NCBI RefSeq assembly: GCF_014356525.2
Contig: NC_052505.1
Coordinates: 6,230,171-6,294,170 of the forward strand
Source of the DNA: Nilaparvata lugens
Taxonomy: Eukaryota; Arthropoda; Insecta; Hemiptera; Delphacidae
Length of the DNA: 64,000 nucleotides
Direction of reading: 5' to 3'
Positions 10,616-22,301 of the stretch are shown piece after piece. The position numbers and the translations under genes are program-made. The notes under the pieces are model-generated. The model was not told where the DNA came from and did not search any database. It saw only the letters and a program-made list of their open reading frames with translations. Position 1 is the first letter of the stretch. Every line of letters starts with the position of its first letter.

Positions 10616-10990
10616 TATATCATATTATATTAAGCGAGCAATTTCTGTATATCTGTTTATATTTTTCTATTTTTCTCTTTTCATATCTGGTTATCTGGTT
10701 ATTTGGTTATCTGGTTATCTGTTATCTGGTTATCTGGTTATCTGGTTATCTGGTTATCTGGTTATCTGGTTATCTGGTTATCTGGTTATATGATTATTTA
10801 TGTTCAACGGATCTCGAAAACGGCTCTTTGTAAAATCTAACGATTTTCACGAAATTTGGAATATAGTAAGGCTTATGATATCAAAATTCGATTGTACTAG
10901 GTCTCATCCCTGGGAAAACTTGCTGAAGGAACTGAAAAGGATAATTCATCCTTGTAAAAACAGATGATGATTTCGTCGTCTGTCGAAAAC
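10616..10990 (+). mobile_element. Helitron-like repeat with internal 8-bp minisatellite
   Basis: Begins TATCATATTATATTAAGCG and shares with the reverse-oriented copy at 52738-52966 the words GATCTCGAAAACGGCTC, TACTAGGTCTCATCCCTGG, GAAAACTTGCTGAAGGA, AGGATAATTCATCC and TTCGTCGTCTG. The ATATTATTAAGCGAGCAATTTCTG-type start resembles insect Helitron 5' ends as I remember them. Between the terminus and the conserved body lies a tandem array that differs completely between the two copies. No protein coding. Confidence 0.45.
10686..10792 (+). repeat. TCTGGTTA 8-bp minisatellite
   Basis: About thirteen head-to-tail copies of TCTGGTTA with one TTTGGTTA variant and one shortened unit near 10721. It lies inside the Helitron-like repeat. 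Confidence 0.95.
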
Positions 10991-11299
10991 AGAAGATGCT
11001 TGTGCCTGTGTGAGAGATCAGCTGTGTAATCAATTAGCTTACCGTATCTCGCGAGAAATCTAGAAATATATTTCAATTGACTCGATCAAAATACAGTAAT
11101 CTGATTTGTTGACATGAGATGGTATATATCATAATATTCAAAGCTAATCATTATTTTACAGTTCTAAGTGATTAGTTAATGTTATTTTGTTATTCAATTT
11201 GGTTTGTAAACAATCTAAATTAGAACTTTTATGTTTTCAAATATTTGGACTGAAAATTTCACCTGAATTCAAGTGTATGGAACATAACCTACTTTTTGG
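10991..11299. other. Spacer, nothing supportable
   Basis: AT-rich sequence with no gene or clear repeat boundary. Confidence 0.45.
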
Positions 11300-11441
11300 A
11301 ATATTTATAGTGTATAAATCGGAATTCGGGGAAGAAACCGTTTTGGGCTGTGCCTGTTAGTCCTTCCCCAATCATTTTAAAGAATTGAGTTCTGTTCATC
11401 AATAAATAAATAACGAGCAAAGCTCGGTGCCCCGATATTAT
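11300..11441 (+). repeat. Dispersed repeat end (CGAGC...GCTCGGTGCCCCGATATT)
   Basis: Ends GAGCAAAGCTCGGTGCCCCG ATATT (11415-11439). The reverse complement of this end opens another repeat at about 51533 (ATATCGGAGACCGAGCTTCGC). GAGC...GCTC forms a short terminal stem. The upstream words TTTTGGGCTGTGCCTGTTAG and CCTTCCCCAATCATT look like the body of the same family. Superfamily unknown. Confidence 0.45.
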
Positions 11442-12524
11442 TCTTTAATGAGAAGCATCTACTGAACATTATTATTGTTTGAGCTAGCGGCTTCTATCAG
11501 TAGTCACCTGCTTCAACTCCTGACTTGCCTTTCCAACCCGGGGATTGCTTGCTCACGCTTCTCACTAGCTGGTGCTTGTACATTGTGTTCATGCCACGTG
11601 TTCATCTCTGAATTATGGACACTGATTGCTATTAGCTCAGTTGGCAGTATGAAGCATGTAGTTAAACCATACACGATATTGACCATCAGCCATGAACATA
11701 AGTATATGACCATGAGAACTGTGTAAAATGCACAGTATATTATATGAATAACAAGGACTACTTTTAGTGATAGAAATAAAATGGGAATAGTACCCTTCCT
11801 TTAGAAAACCCCTTTCACTTCTTGAAAAATTACTTATTTGAATTATGGAAACATTGGTAATCAATTAAAAGAGACTTATCCCAAAAAATACTTATTATTA
11901 AGAGACATTAAGGGACTTATCACATCTTCAGGTGCAAATCAAAAATTATTTTACAAAAATATTTTTTTGCTTTTAAATTTTCACCTGAAGATGAGTTGAT
12001 TTCCGAAATGCATAGTGCTTTCAATTCATATTTAATTGTTTTATAGTTTGAATAAGTTAATTGTTTATCAAAGAGAAGAGATCTAGTATACATGAGATGA
12101 ATCCGGAAACTATCGTATCATAGAATATTCAATATTTCTCTCACTGTACAATTATAGTAAACGTGCAAATATATGAGTATATATTAGGCAAATATATATA
12201 TTTATAAATATATTTAAATATTTATAATATATTTATTTTATGCAAATAAATATATTATGCAAATATGTGAGTATATCATACGTGAAACAGGATCATTGTT
12301 TCCTTCTTATTCAAAGTTCCGAACATATTGGAGTTTAAGGTTGGAAACTACAATCTATCATGTTCTACATTGGATGCTGGTTCACGTAGAACGTTAAGCC
12401 GTAGGTCCCGGCTGCATTAAAATAGTCGTTAGGTCATGTCAGAGGCCCTGGAATAGGTGGATAGAATGGAAACTGTCAATAAGACGCCTATCTAACCAAT
12501 GCTTTTTACATGGCGCAAATACTA
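11442..12524. other. Spacer with very AT-rich core
   Basis: The only distinctive part is 12170-12270, an almost pure A/T stretch of ATATTTATAAATATATTT words with two TATGCAAATA words at its right edge. Frames at 11475-11864 on both strands are unrecognised. A TTTCACCTGAAGATGAG word near 11980 stands close to CATCTTCAGGTGCAAAT (11923), a loose inverted pair. Confidence 0.45.
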
Positions 12525-12539
12525 GACACGTCACGTGTC
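12525..12539. other. Perfect 7+1+7 palindrome containing an E-box-like core
   Basis: GACACGTCACGTGTC is self-complementary around its central base and contains ACGTG half-sites. It could be a bHLH or CRE-like binding site or chance. It lies 30 bp before a promoter-like patch. Confidence 0.35.
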
Positions 12540-12559
12540 CTTAGGAAGTTCCAATCCTG

Positions 12560-12780
12560 GTCTTCTGATTGGCTCGTGGCAGTGAACGAAATCAATTGAT
12601 CCGGATCATTAAAGTGATCCGAACTCACCTGATAGTATTGATATACTATTACAATGCGGCGCTTCCTAACAAGATGGCGGATTTTTGCGCCAGGGTACTA
12701 GCCAAGTTTCCATACTGTATGTATACTGTGCCTGAGCCAGCCAGGCTACTCGATATTATTATTATTAGATGCCGGTCACA
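12560..12780 (+). promoter_or_regulatory. Possible promoter-like patch
   Basis: GATTGGCTC (inverted CCAAT) near 12568 and AAGATGGCGG (12671-12680, a YY1-type word often just inside a first exon) lie in a patch GC-richer than its surroundings. GATCCGGATCATTAAAGTGATCCG at about 12597-12620 is a loose palindrome. A 72-codon frame (12569-12787) is open but unrecognised. Motif evidence only. Confidence 0.2.
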
Positions 12781-12789
12781 AATATAATT

Positions 12790-14146
12790 TCAATTTTCAC
12801 TTCTTCTAATACAGAATGAACAACTAGAATTTCCACTCACATCTCCTGGTAATATAGTTTTACAAACGTTCTACGAGTGAAAGATTATATTCCATCCATG
12901 ATTATACAAGTGTTAACAATAATGTAACCGAAATATGTTAAACATGAAACCGTTGATTCATGGTCAGGTTTTCATGTTCCCACGTTTGTATTCAATCTGA
13001 TAGGCTGCAACCAATTCCAAGTACATAAACAAACTTGATATCTATCACTGACTGCTGGCCAGCATTGTTTCCGAAGTAGCATTCTTTGGTTGTTCTCATT
13101 CCTGAGATGTCATAGCGGAGACAAGGCTAGGATTCAGAGGAAGACGCCCGAGTGCTTGACGTAAATAACCTAGGCTCAATAAATCGGATCGAGATTCTTA
13201 ATAGGACTCTTGACTACTGAACTGGAATAGATCCTTCCAAATTACCGGAATACTACAAAGGAATACTGAAATGCCGCCCTGTCTCTCCAATGATTTTAAA
13301 TGTATCTTCAACAATAATTGGATATCCAATAATATTGTCAGGATGCTGATGAAGCTATAAAAATATGGAATGAATCATGTCTTTAAAAGGAGTATAATGA
13401 TCTTTATATAGAATATTCATGTTCTTTTGAATAAAAAAACATCTCAAAACTATCTTTGTATCTTCCTAATACATTCCAAAAAAGTACAAGTGTACGGTTT
13501 AATACATTTCTATTTGATGTCCATCATATACAGAATTCCTTATCAATGATTGTCATCTTATTGGCCTCATCTTCTTAACCAGTACTGACACTGCTAAACT
13601 AAATTCTAATTATTGCATCCCATGACTTTTAATTAACAAAGTTTCTTTGCAGCTGAAATGCAATATTTTCAGAATAACTTTGATGATCAAACAGTCACCC
13701 TACATCCAATGTCCACGTATCACTCTTCACTATGACTTTACAATTAATAATTCACTCTTTACTATTTTACGTATCTACTTGCAAGCAACAAGGCATTGGA
13801 TCTAGGGTGGCAGCATGAAGCGTGGATGCAATCTGTTGCTAAGGTCTCTTCCCAGTCCTCTTATATGAGTTGGTACAGTCTTCAACCCCTTCTAATTATA
13901 CAATCAAACTTCCTATGATTCTCATCTTTTACAGAAAATATAACTCATTATAATGATGTTTGTGATCTAAAACTATTTGAATAATGTTAAATAAAAATAT
14001 GACCCAACAAAGATACCATTTTGCTATTTTGTGACAACAAAATGAAGTTGTACTCGTAATCAAAGAAGACTCTGATAAAGAGTTATGATTAATGGGAAAT
14101 TAAAAAATAAAATCGAACTAGTTCTAGTTCACGATCATCAACCTGT
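12790..14146. other. Spacer, nothing supportable
   Basis: AT-rich sequence. No gene-like frame, RNA gene or bounded repeat recognised. Confidence 0.5.
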
Positions 14147-14215
14147 CAGTGGTTTTCAACCAGGGACTCACGTACCCCTTAAGGTTCTAGGGGGTACGTG
14201 TCATGGGGCCGAATA
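14147..14215 (+). mobile_element. hAT-type transposon terminus (solo left end)
   Basis: CAGTGGTTTTCAACCAGGG at 14147 has the CAGTGGTTCTCAA form typical of Charlie/Buster-type hAT termini. It is followed by a 10-bp perfect hairpin, CACGTACCCC (14169-14178) with GGGGTACGTG (14191-14200), as is common just inside such ends. I could not find the matching right end or an 8-bp duplication, so this is either a decayed element or a fragment. Confidence 0.5.
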
Positions 14216-14539
14216 CTAAATAATTTTAACCGTTCACAGTCCTCCCTTTTTGATCATGCAAAATTATTACATATTATTCATGGCTTATTCCCTTGTGTAG
14301 TTACATAAGATGTTAAAGCCATTATCTCAAATCGTCTCAAGAAAATTATTGATCAAATTTCAACACTGCTCCCTCATTTCAAGTTTATGTCCAATTCAAA
14401 CAATCGCGATCGATCACAATATTTGTGATATTGTCCAACAGTTTGATCAAGCAGATCAAGTCTTCTTTCAGGCAGATCAAGTTTGTGATATAACCAACAG
14501 TTTCTCAGTATAGATGTTACAGCAATAATACTTATCCTC
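14216..14539. other. Spacer, possible hAT interior
   Basis: AT-rich, with short repeated words (GATCAAGCAGATCAAGTC near 14445-14480). No transposase-like coding. Confidence 0.4.
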
Positions 14540-14681
14540 ACCTAATACAATGAGGTTATACAACATTTAGATGCTAATGATTACCTCAGAAGTTCCTTTA
14601 CTGCTTTTATCTTCTGAGGTATGCTTGAAAATCCAAAGCTTTGTGTATTTTCTAATATAGGTAGATAAATAATACAAAATT
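14540..14681 (+). repeat. 142-bp direct repeat, copy 1
   Basis: ACCTAATACAATGAGGTTAT... to ...ATAAATAATACAAAATT recurs in the same orientation at 15394-15535 with scattered substitutions. Each copy contains an inverted pair TACCTCAGAAG / CTTCTGAGGTA. The two copies flank about 710 bp that includes a separate inverted-repeat element. Confidence 0.85.
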
Positions 14682-14835
14682 GAAATAGAGCTGAGAAAAA
14701 CATTTCAGTACAGTAATGATAAAATTTTGGTTTGGTTTTGGAAACAAGAACTGAAATAAATTAGGCCTATTCATGCTGAAAATAGTTTTTCATTCACATA
14801 GCTATGTGAAGAGGGACATACAAGATGTCCCTGGG

Positions 14836-15127
14836 TTTTCGTTTGTGCGTAAATGCCGTCGTCGACCACGACAGGGTGAGGATCTCATTTTTTGTCTTAA
14901 TAACCTAAAAGATTATGTTTTAATGGGGGAGGTTTAGTTTATTATACTTTTTTATACTTTTAAATGGCAATATTTTGATATTATTAGAAATGTTTTATTC
15001 TTGAATAATAAACACAAATAATGAAAAGTTATTTGATTATCTGGTTAAGCACACTTGAAATTTGGACAATATGAATGTCAACAATGCTTGTCGTCGTCGA
15101 CTGCGGATATTTACGCACAAACGAAAA
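14836..15127. mobile_element. 292-bp inverted-repeat element (MITE-like)
   Basis: TTTTCGTTTGTGCGTAAAT (14836 onward) is the exact complement of the right end (to 15127). The inverted pairing continues with differences through the GTCGTCGAC-containing segment for about 38 bp. The interior is AT-rich and noncoding. Its right half carries AGCACACTTGAAATTTGGAC, related in reverse to the 59-bp units at 8353-8470. No target-site duplication is evident. Confidence 0.7.
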
Positions 15128-15393
15128 TGCACATTTAAGAAAACCTATATCATAATGAGCTCAATGTTGGGGATGTTTCAAATTTAAATTTTAGTGATCT
15201 AGAACATTAAATCCATCATTGGATACTTTTGCAATTCAATATGATTGTAATAAACATTCAAAGTATTCACATCCAATCAGTTTGGAGGACCTAAAAGTTT
15301 AACAAGTTCATGAATAGGTCAAAAGTGAACATTCGTGTTCTTCAGTTGATTTTATCGAGGACTCATTTCAATTCACAAGTGGAAGTATTTTGT

Positions 15394-15535
15394 ACCTAAT
15401 ACAATGAGGTTATACAACATTTAGATGCTAGTGATTACCTCAGCAGCTCCTTTACTGCTTTCATCTTCTGAGGTATGCTTGAAAATCTAAAGTTTTGTGC
15501 ATTTTCTTATATAGGTGGATAAATAATACAAAATT
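15394..15535 (+). repeat. 142-bp direct repeat, copy 2
   Basis: Same sequence series as 14540-14681, including TGAGGTTATACAACATTTAG and the CTTCTGAGGTATGCTTGAAA block. Confidence 0.85.
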
Positions 15536-17230
15536 ACATACCAAATAGTTCTAACATGATAACGATGGAAGAAAATTAATCTTTTTCTTACTGCAACGCA
15601 ATTTGGAAAATATTGGGCTACAAAAAAATGCATTTATTTATTGAAGTTCTGGAATTTTTTAATACCTGTAATTTCCAATCAAAAATTGATTGCTGTTCTA
15701 TTCTGAATGGCTTAAAATTAGCTAGCTCTGGAATACTGTAGATTGTGTCAAGTCAATGTCCAAATCATTTGTCATCCGGATTAAGCTGTTGCAGTATTTA
15801 CAGCCTTTGTCATCGCTTTTTATTGGTTGTAACAGTCAGTTGGAGATCTCCATTCTCAATTTTATTACAGTCTTTCTCCTGATTGGAACAAGCCGGCCAT
15901 ATTTTAAAATCTTGTCGCACGGAATGGAAAACTTTTAACAATTTTCAGAAACTTCTCAGCTTTCTTGTTCGTTAGAGAAGGCGGAAGATTTTATTTCATC
16001 CGATTTTCGAAAATCACATGGCATGTAACTTATAAGATACGACTTCAAGAGCTATAACTTTTCGAAAAACGAAATTTCCAGACATTCAAGTAGTGGAAGC
16101 CCCCATTGCCGTGTGTCGATTGCAATAAAGATACAGCATCCAAATTTATCCTACTTAAATCACTTATTTTATAGCCAATTCATTATTCTTTGACCCATCA
16201 ATATATGGTTATTCTCATTTTAGAACGAATATCGAGCTTGTGTATTTGATTTTATTCTTGTAAAATTTGCGTTTTACGATCCGTAAATTTACAGCCAAAG
16301 ATTCGTAATTTTCATTCTTGAATGGCATATGGAAGATTAATGAGTGGTGAAAGAATATCAGCTTCTTTCATAAATTCCAATTTTTCTAATAAAATTCTAG
16401 AAAGAATCTCTAAGAAGAACTAATCAATTTAATTTGAGATGATACAGCATTATGAACTTAATAAGTGGAAGTTTTGTATTAAAAATTCTTAGAGGTTCAT
16501 TGAAGTAAAACTCATTGTCTCTTGTGACTGCGTTAACGGAAGAGGATCTCATTGCATTTCATCATGTCAGCCACAAGTTTTGCTGTTGAGAGCAATTTAA
16601 GGCCGTGCACCATGCTTCTGGAAAGCATAACCCTATTCAAGTTATTTTTAGTTATTATTCAATATATAATAAATTGCCCCAGAATTGAAATTCTGAGCAA
16701 TCGAGTTTGTCATGAAAATATCTTGGAGAATGTATCCTCAAAATTACATGTATTTATTTGATTCCGATTCGCCAAATCTCTCTCAAGATTTCAACATCAG
16801 GCACTCATATGCGCATAAAGTAAAAATTTCAAATGAAGATTTTACTCAAAAATGTATTCCATTTAGGGAGTTTGATAGAATTCAAATCAAAATGCTTTGA
16901 AAAATCTCACTAGTGGAAAGGTTTCCGAAAGCGTGGTGCACAAACATGGACCCGTATGGACATATAAGTCAAAGTGAAACAAAAACAGAAAGTTGATATT
17001 AACAACCAGTGAAATATGCATATTCATATTTAGCATAGATCTATCTATACGTGTAGGAGAAACAAGTAAAAATGGTATTATTTCTGTACACTGAGAGATA
17101 ATCTACTTTAAAATTATCTACTTCAGTTAGTGAGTTAACATCACTGCTGCCATTTAATTCAATAATAAACGATCATAAATGTGAAACTGTTCATGCTGTT
17201 ACAAAGAGTTACATTTATTTTTTTAGTTCA
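15536..17230. other. Spacer, nothing supportable
   Basis: AT-rich. Short frames at 15756-15938 and 16552-16900 are unrecognised. No bounded repeat or RNA gene identified. Confidence 0.5.
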
Positions 17231-19165
17231 TCACTGCCATTTATGCTCAATGATCTGATTGAATTATTAATTTGTTATCAACGTCAAGAAGTATTTTACG
17301 TGGTTGTAGACACAGGTACATTAATTCATTAGGTAGCTTTTTATTTATTTATAGCACTGACAGGCACCGTACGGCTGGGTGCTTAACGGGACCAGCTGTA
17401 GGCTGCATTCCGCGACCTGATGAGGGGGGTGAGGACCCCCTTGGGGGGGGGGGTTAGGGGGAGTGAGAGGGTTGTACGACAGGAAGCGGTCAGGGCAGAT
17501 CCGGTATGGAGGAGAACCCAGCACCAGCACATTTCACTAACCCACTAATGCCAAACACGACCCCGTCAAGTATATACTGTATAAATCACATTGCACACCT
17601 TCTATACCTATGTATGTAGTGTGGCTTGTGGCTTCCACAAGTGCTAACTTGATAAATGTCAAACGGATACGATTCACGGAGCAATTTTCACTGCTCACTC
17701 GACTGCACACCTAATTAAAACAAGCCTAACTAAACATGATGGCAATGCTTTAATTCATTTTTGGTTAATGCTTTAGGTGTAATCAACCGTCTTGCTTAGT
17801 GTGTTGTAATTCAATAATTGAACTTCATTGTACATTCTTCGAGTACATTCTCGACGTCTACATAATAGAGGATACGAATAGTATCAATAGGATAACAATA
17901 GCAATAGAGATGAAAATGCAGTAATAAAGAATAGTGATAGAAAAGATTGAGATGGACTACCTAGTTACCGCTTCTCAGGTCTTTTTTCATGTACAATGTT
18001 TATTTGAAAGATACAATCCAAAAATATTCTGAACAAACAGACTGACTCACTAACTCACTCACATTTCACAATTTCTAAAAAAGAATAATTGCAACATAAC
18101 TTGGAGTATAGAATTCTTATGATTGCATATTTTAACACTAGTTATATAACAATATTTTGATAGTAGTTACATAGATGAACATACTAGACTGACACTAACT
18201 ACTCAAAATAAGAAACGAAATATTAGATAATTAATAAACTTGAAAAGAAAATTCAATAAAAGAGTTCATACTGGTTATGAAGTTAATAATGGTTCTACTC
18301 ATCGCTCTATGAGAATGTTGTATATTCATGATAATTCTAATTTTATAGTGGGATGGTAGGTTTTCAAGAACAATTCAAGCTGCTAGCTTTAGTATGAAAA
18401 CTTATATAGCCTATACATAAATTAAAAACAAGTTAATTAAAAATCAAATTTCCTATCACTTTTTTCTAGAATCAGGAACCCTTCTTCAAATCCCCTCCCT
18501 TCTAGGAATTATTTCTATTCGCATTCTATTTCTGTATATAGAATTTTCTATATTCTGTATAATAGAATGAAGAAATGTAGCCGAGCGTTCAACATAATAA
18601 AAATTCAATAAATAAGAGAAGCTAGCTCAACTGATTATATAAATAATCAGTAGCCTCATCTGTTGATGAACCAAAAAAAGAGCAAAACTTAATGGTACTG
18701 AATTGAATAGGGACACGTCGATATGGCTTTTTAAAATATGGAAGCCGGAAAAGTTATTGTAGGCTGAAAAACACCGCATTTTCAAGCTTTTTTCATTGAT
18801 AACAACCAAGCGAACAGATTTATAATCCAATTAGATTGGGCAGCCACCAGCCATCTCAAGCCCAAGTCATAAAATAGTGAAAAGGTCAACGCTTTTGTGA
18901 ATAAATCGACAGAATCGAGAGCGATAAGAAAAGTTGTTTCGGTTGTATTTTTTAAAACATAAAAATTTAATAATTAAGTTTGTATGAGTGGCTGTTTAGT
19001 TTGTTGTAAACCTATTTATATGAAACGCAGAGAGTTGGCCTGTTATTTATATTTACGAAGGTGACTTGAGAGAAAAAATTATGCTTCCAGTGCTAATCAA
19101 AACAAGGCCACGTATCAGAAGAACGACGATTGCTGCTTGAGGAATTTAGTTTTGCCTTTCCGTTA
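17231..19165 (+). repeat. 1.935-kb tandem duplication, unit A
   Basis: Begins TCACTGCCATTTATGCTC and is followed directly by unit B, which starts with the same words at 19166. The two agree almost everywhere. I see isolated substitutions and 1-nt indels, including one fewer G in the short run after the (G)11 tract in unit B. The unit holds a GC-rich 200-bp island (about 17360-17560, with AGGGGGGTGAGGACCCCC and a G run) inside otherwise AT-rich DNA. No gene is supported: frames across the island are broken between units by the G-run difference. Confidence 0.95.
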
Positions 19166-21097
19166 TCACTGCCATTTATGCTCAATGATCTGATTGAATT
19201 ATTAATTTGTTATCAACGTCAAGAAGTATTTTACGTGGTTGTAGACACAGGTACATTAATTCATTAGGTAGCTTTTTATTTATTTATAGCACTGACAGGC
19301 ACCGTACGGCTGGGTGCTTAACGGGACCAGCTGTAGGCTGCATTCCGCGACCTGATGAGGGGGGTGAGGACCCCCTTGGGGGGGGGGGTTAGGGGAGTGA
19401 GAGGGTTGTACGACAGGAAGCGGTCAGGGCAGATCCGGTATGGAGGAGAACCCAGCACCAGCACATTTCACTAACCCACTAATGCCAAACACGACCCCGT
19501 CAAGTATATACTGTATAAATCACATTGCACACCTTCTATACCTATGTATGTAGTGTGGCTTGTGGCTTCCACAAGTGCTAACTTGATAAATGTCAAACGG
19601 ATACGATTCACGGAGCAATTTTCACTGCTCACTCGACTGCACACCTAATTAAAACAAGCCTAACTAAACATGATGGCAATGCTTTAATTCATTTTTGGTT
19701 AATGCTTTAGGTGTAATCAACCGTCTTGCTTAGTGTGTTGTAATTCAATAATTGAACTTCATTGTACATTCTTCGAGTACATTCTCGACGTCTACATAAT
19801 AGAGGATACGAATAGTATCAATAGGATAACAATAGGAATAGAGATGAAAATGCAGTAATAAAGAATAGTAATAGAAAAGATTGGGATGGACTACCTAGTT
19901 ACCGCTTCTCAGGTCTTTTTCATGTACAATGTTTATTTGAAAGATACAATCCAAAAATATTCTGAACAAACAGACTGACTCACTAACTCACTCACTTATC
20001 ACAATTTCTGAAAAAGAATAATTGCAACATAACTTGGAGTATAGAATTCTTATGATTGCATATTTTAACACTAGTTATATAACAATATTTTGATAGTAGT
20101 TACATAGATGAACATACTAGACTGACACTAACTACTCAAAATAAGAAACGAAATATTAGATAATTAATAAACTTGAAAAGAAAATTCAATAAAAGAGTTC
20201 ATACTGATTATGAAGTTAATAATGGTTCTACTCATCGCTCTATGAGAATGTTGTCTATTCATGATAATTCTAATTTTATAGTGGGATGGTAGGTTTTCAA
20301 GAACAATTCAAGCTGCTAGCTTTAATTTGAAAGCTTATATAGCCTAAACATAAATTAAAAACAAGTTAATTAAAAATCAAATTTCCTTTCACTTTTTTCT
20401 AGAAACAGGAACCCTTCTTCAAATTCCCTCCCTTCTAGGAATTATTTCTATTCACATTCTATTTCTGTATATATGATTTCCCATATTCTGTATAATAGAA
20501 TGAAGAAATGTAGCCTAGCGTCCAACATAATAAGAATTCAATAAATAAGAGAAGCTAGCTCAACTGATTATATAAATAATCAGTAGCCTAATTTGTTGAT
20601 AAACCAAAAAAAGAGCCAAACTTGATGATACTAAATTGAATAGGGACACGTCGATATGGCTTTTTAAAATATGGAAGCCGGAAAAGTTATTGTAGGCTGA
20701 AAAACACCGCATTTTTAAGCTTTTTCATTGATAACAACCAAGCGAACAGATTTATAATCCAATTAGATTGGGCAGCCACCAGCCATCCCAAGCCCAAGTC
20801 ATAAAATAGTGAAAAGGTCAACGCTTTTGTGAATAAATCGACAGAATCGAGAGCGATAAGAAAAGTTGTTTCGGTTGTATTTTTTAAAACATAAAAATTT
20901 CATAATTAAGTTTGTATGAGTGACTGTTTAGTTTGTTGTAAACCTATTTATATGAAACGCAGAGAGTTGGCCTGTTATTTATATTTACGAAGGTGACTTG
21001 AGAGAAAAAATTATGCTTCCAGTGCTAATCAAAACAAGGCCACGTATCAGAAGAACGTCGATTGCTGCTTGAGGAATTTAGTTTTGCCTTTCCGTTA
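19166..21097 (+). repeat. 1.93-kb tandem duplication, unit B
   Basis: Second copy of the 17231-19165 unit, ending GTTTTGCCTTTCCGTTA at about 21097. The junctions share only short words: unit starts read TCACTGCC and the sequence after unit B reads TTACTGCTGC. That is compatible with a microhomology-mediated or slippage origin. High similarity implies a young duplication or ongoing exchange, or a local assembly artefact. Confidence 0.95.
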
Positions 21098-21822
21098 TTA
21101 CTGCTGCTTTAAACCGATCGTTAGACTGATAACATACTACGTTTTTCTAAAAGCTCAGCTACCAACCGCTGCTTGTGAGATTTCCGCCATCTTAGCACTC
21201 TTTAATATCAGAAATAAAGCCATTGATTCGAATTATAATTTTCTGTCGCTTATCAAGAGGAGGAAATCTGATACATCCAAGTAGAAGCAAATTATTCTGT
21301 TGAAATCGTTCTCATATATTTTCTTAAAGCTCTTGACAGCAAGTATTACCTCAAACATTATTTTTCAATTTCGCTGTATTGAGTATTCCTGTTCAATTGA
21401 GAGGTTCTTGGGTGGATGATGAAATATGGAATACTTATTTTGCAATACATTCGCACACATAAGTTACTGCATATCCTTCAAATGCATAAAAATTTCTAAT
21501 TATTGAATTTATTGTGAAATGTTAAGAAAATATATCTTGCATGCTTGGTCTGGTACGCTCTACAATAAAGTCAATTTTCCTCCAAAGAAATTCATCTCTT
21601 CAACTTTGAAAGCAAAAATTTATATATTTTTTCTTCATCCCGTCAACTGCCTGCTTTGTAATATCCAACTATCCCTATTGGTTGAGGGAAAAAGAGAAAT
21701 GTTGAAAAAGATCCAAACATTCCATGAATTTGAACTTGTGTTGATGATGATTAAAATGATGAATATTTTCTAAATAGTTTCATGAAAGCACAATGTAACA
21801 AGATTCAGGCTTCTCTTAGACC
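21098..21822. other. Spacer after the duplication, nothing supportable
   Basis: Frames of 71 and 84 codons (21069-21284, 21519-21773) are open on the plus strand without recognisable features. No repeat boundaries. Confidence 0.45.
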
Positions 21823-22301
21823 ACTAGTATAATAACTATTTCAAATTGTATACACATTAAAAATATTACTTTCGATTTAAAATATACTCCTTGAATATAA
21901 TCATAAATGATATTGATTTCGAAAATTATATTCCTTACAACATAGCATACTAACAAACTTATGCTTATTCAAGAAGTATGGTACGAGTACAATTCTTGAA
22001 TATAATGTATTTTCACAGTAGTTTATTATTTCGTGTATTTTTCAATTATTGTTTACTATTGATAACTAGTAATAATAACTATTTCAAATTTTATACACAT
22101 TGAAAATACAAAAAAAAATTATTACTTTCGATTTAAAATATACTCCTTGAATATAATCATAAATTATATTGATTTCGAAAATTATATTCCTTAAAACATA
22201 GCATACTAACAATCTTATGCTTATTCAAGAAGTATGGTACGAGTACATTTCTAGAATATAATGTATTTTCACAGGAGTTTATTATTTCGTGTATTTTTCA
22301 A
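21823..22301 (+). repeat. Two ~240-bp tandem units
   Basis: ACTAGTATAATAACTATTTC starts unit 1 (21823-22064). ACTAGTAATAATAACTATTT starts unit 2 (22065-22301). Both continue through TACTTTCGATTTAAAATATA, TTGATTTCGAAAATTATATT, GAAGTATGGTACGAGTAC and TTTATTATTTCGTGTATTTT. Noncoding. Confidence 0.92.

Noticed and set aside
14540..15535. LTR retrotransposon bounded by the 142-bp direct repeats
   Set aside because: No TG...CA ends, no primer-binding site or polypurine tract, and no gag/pol between them.
17345..17530. 61-codon minus-strand proline-rich frame in duplication unit A
   Set aside because: It starts at GTG just after an in-frame TGA with no usable splice acceptor, and a 1-nt difference in the G run breaks it in unit B.
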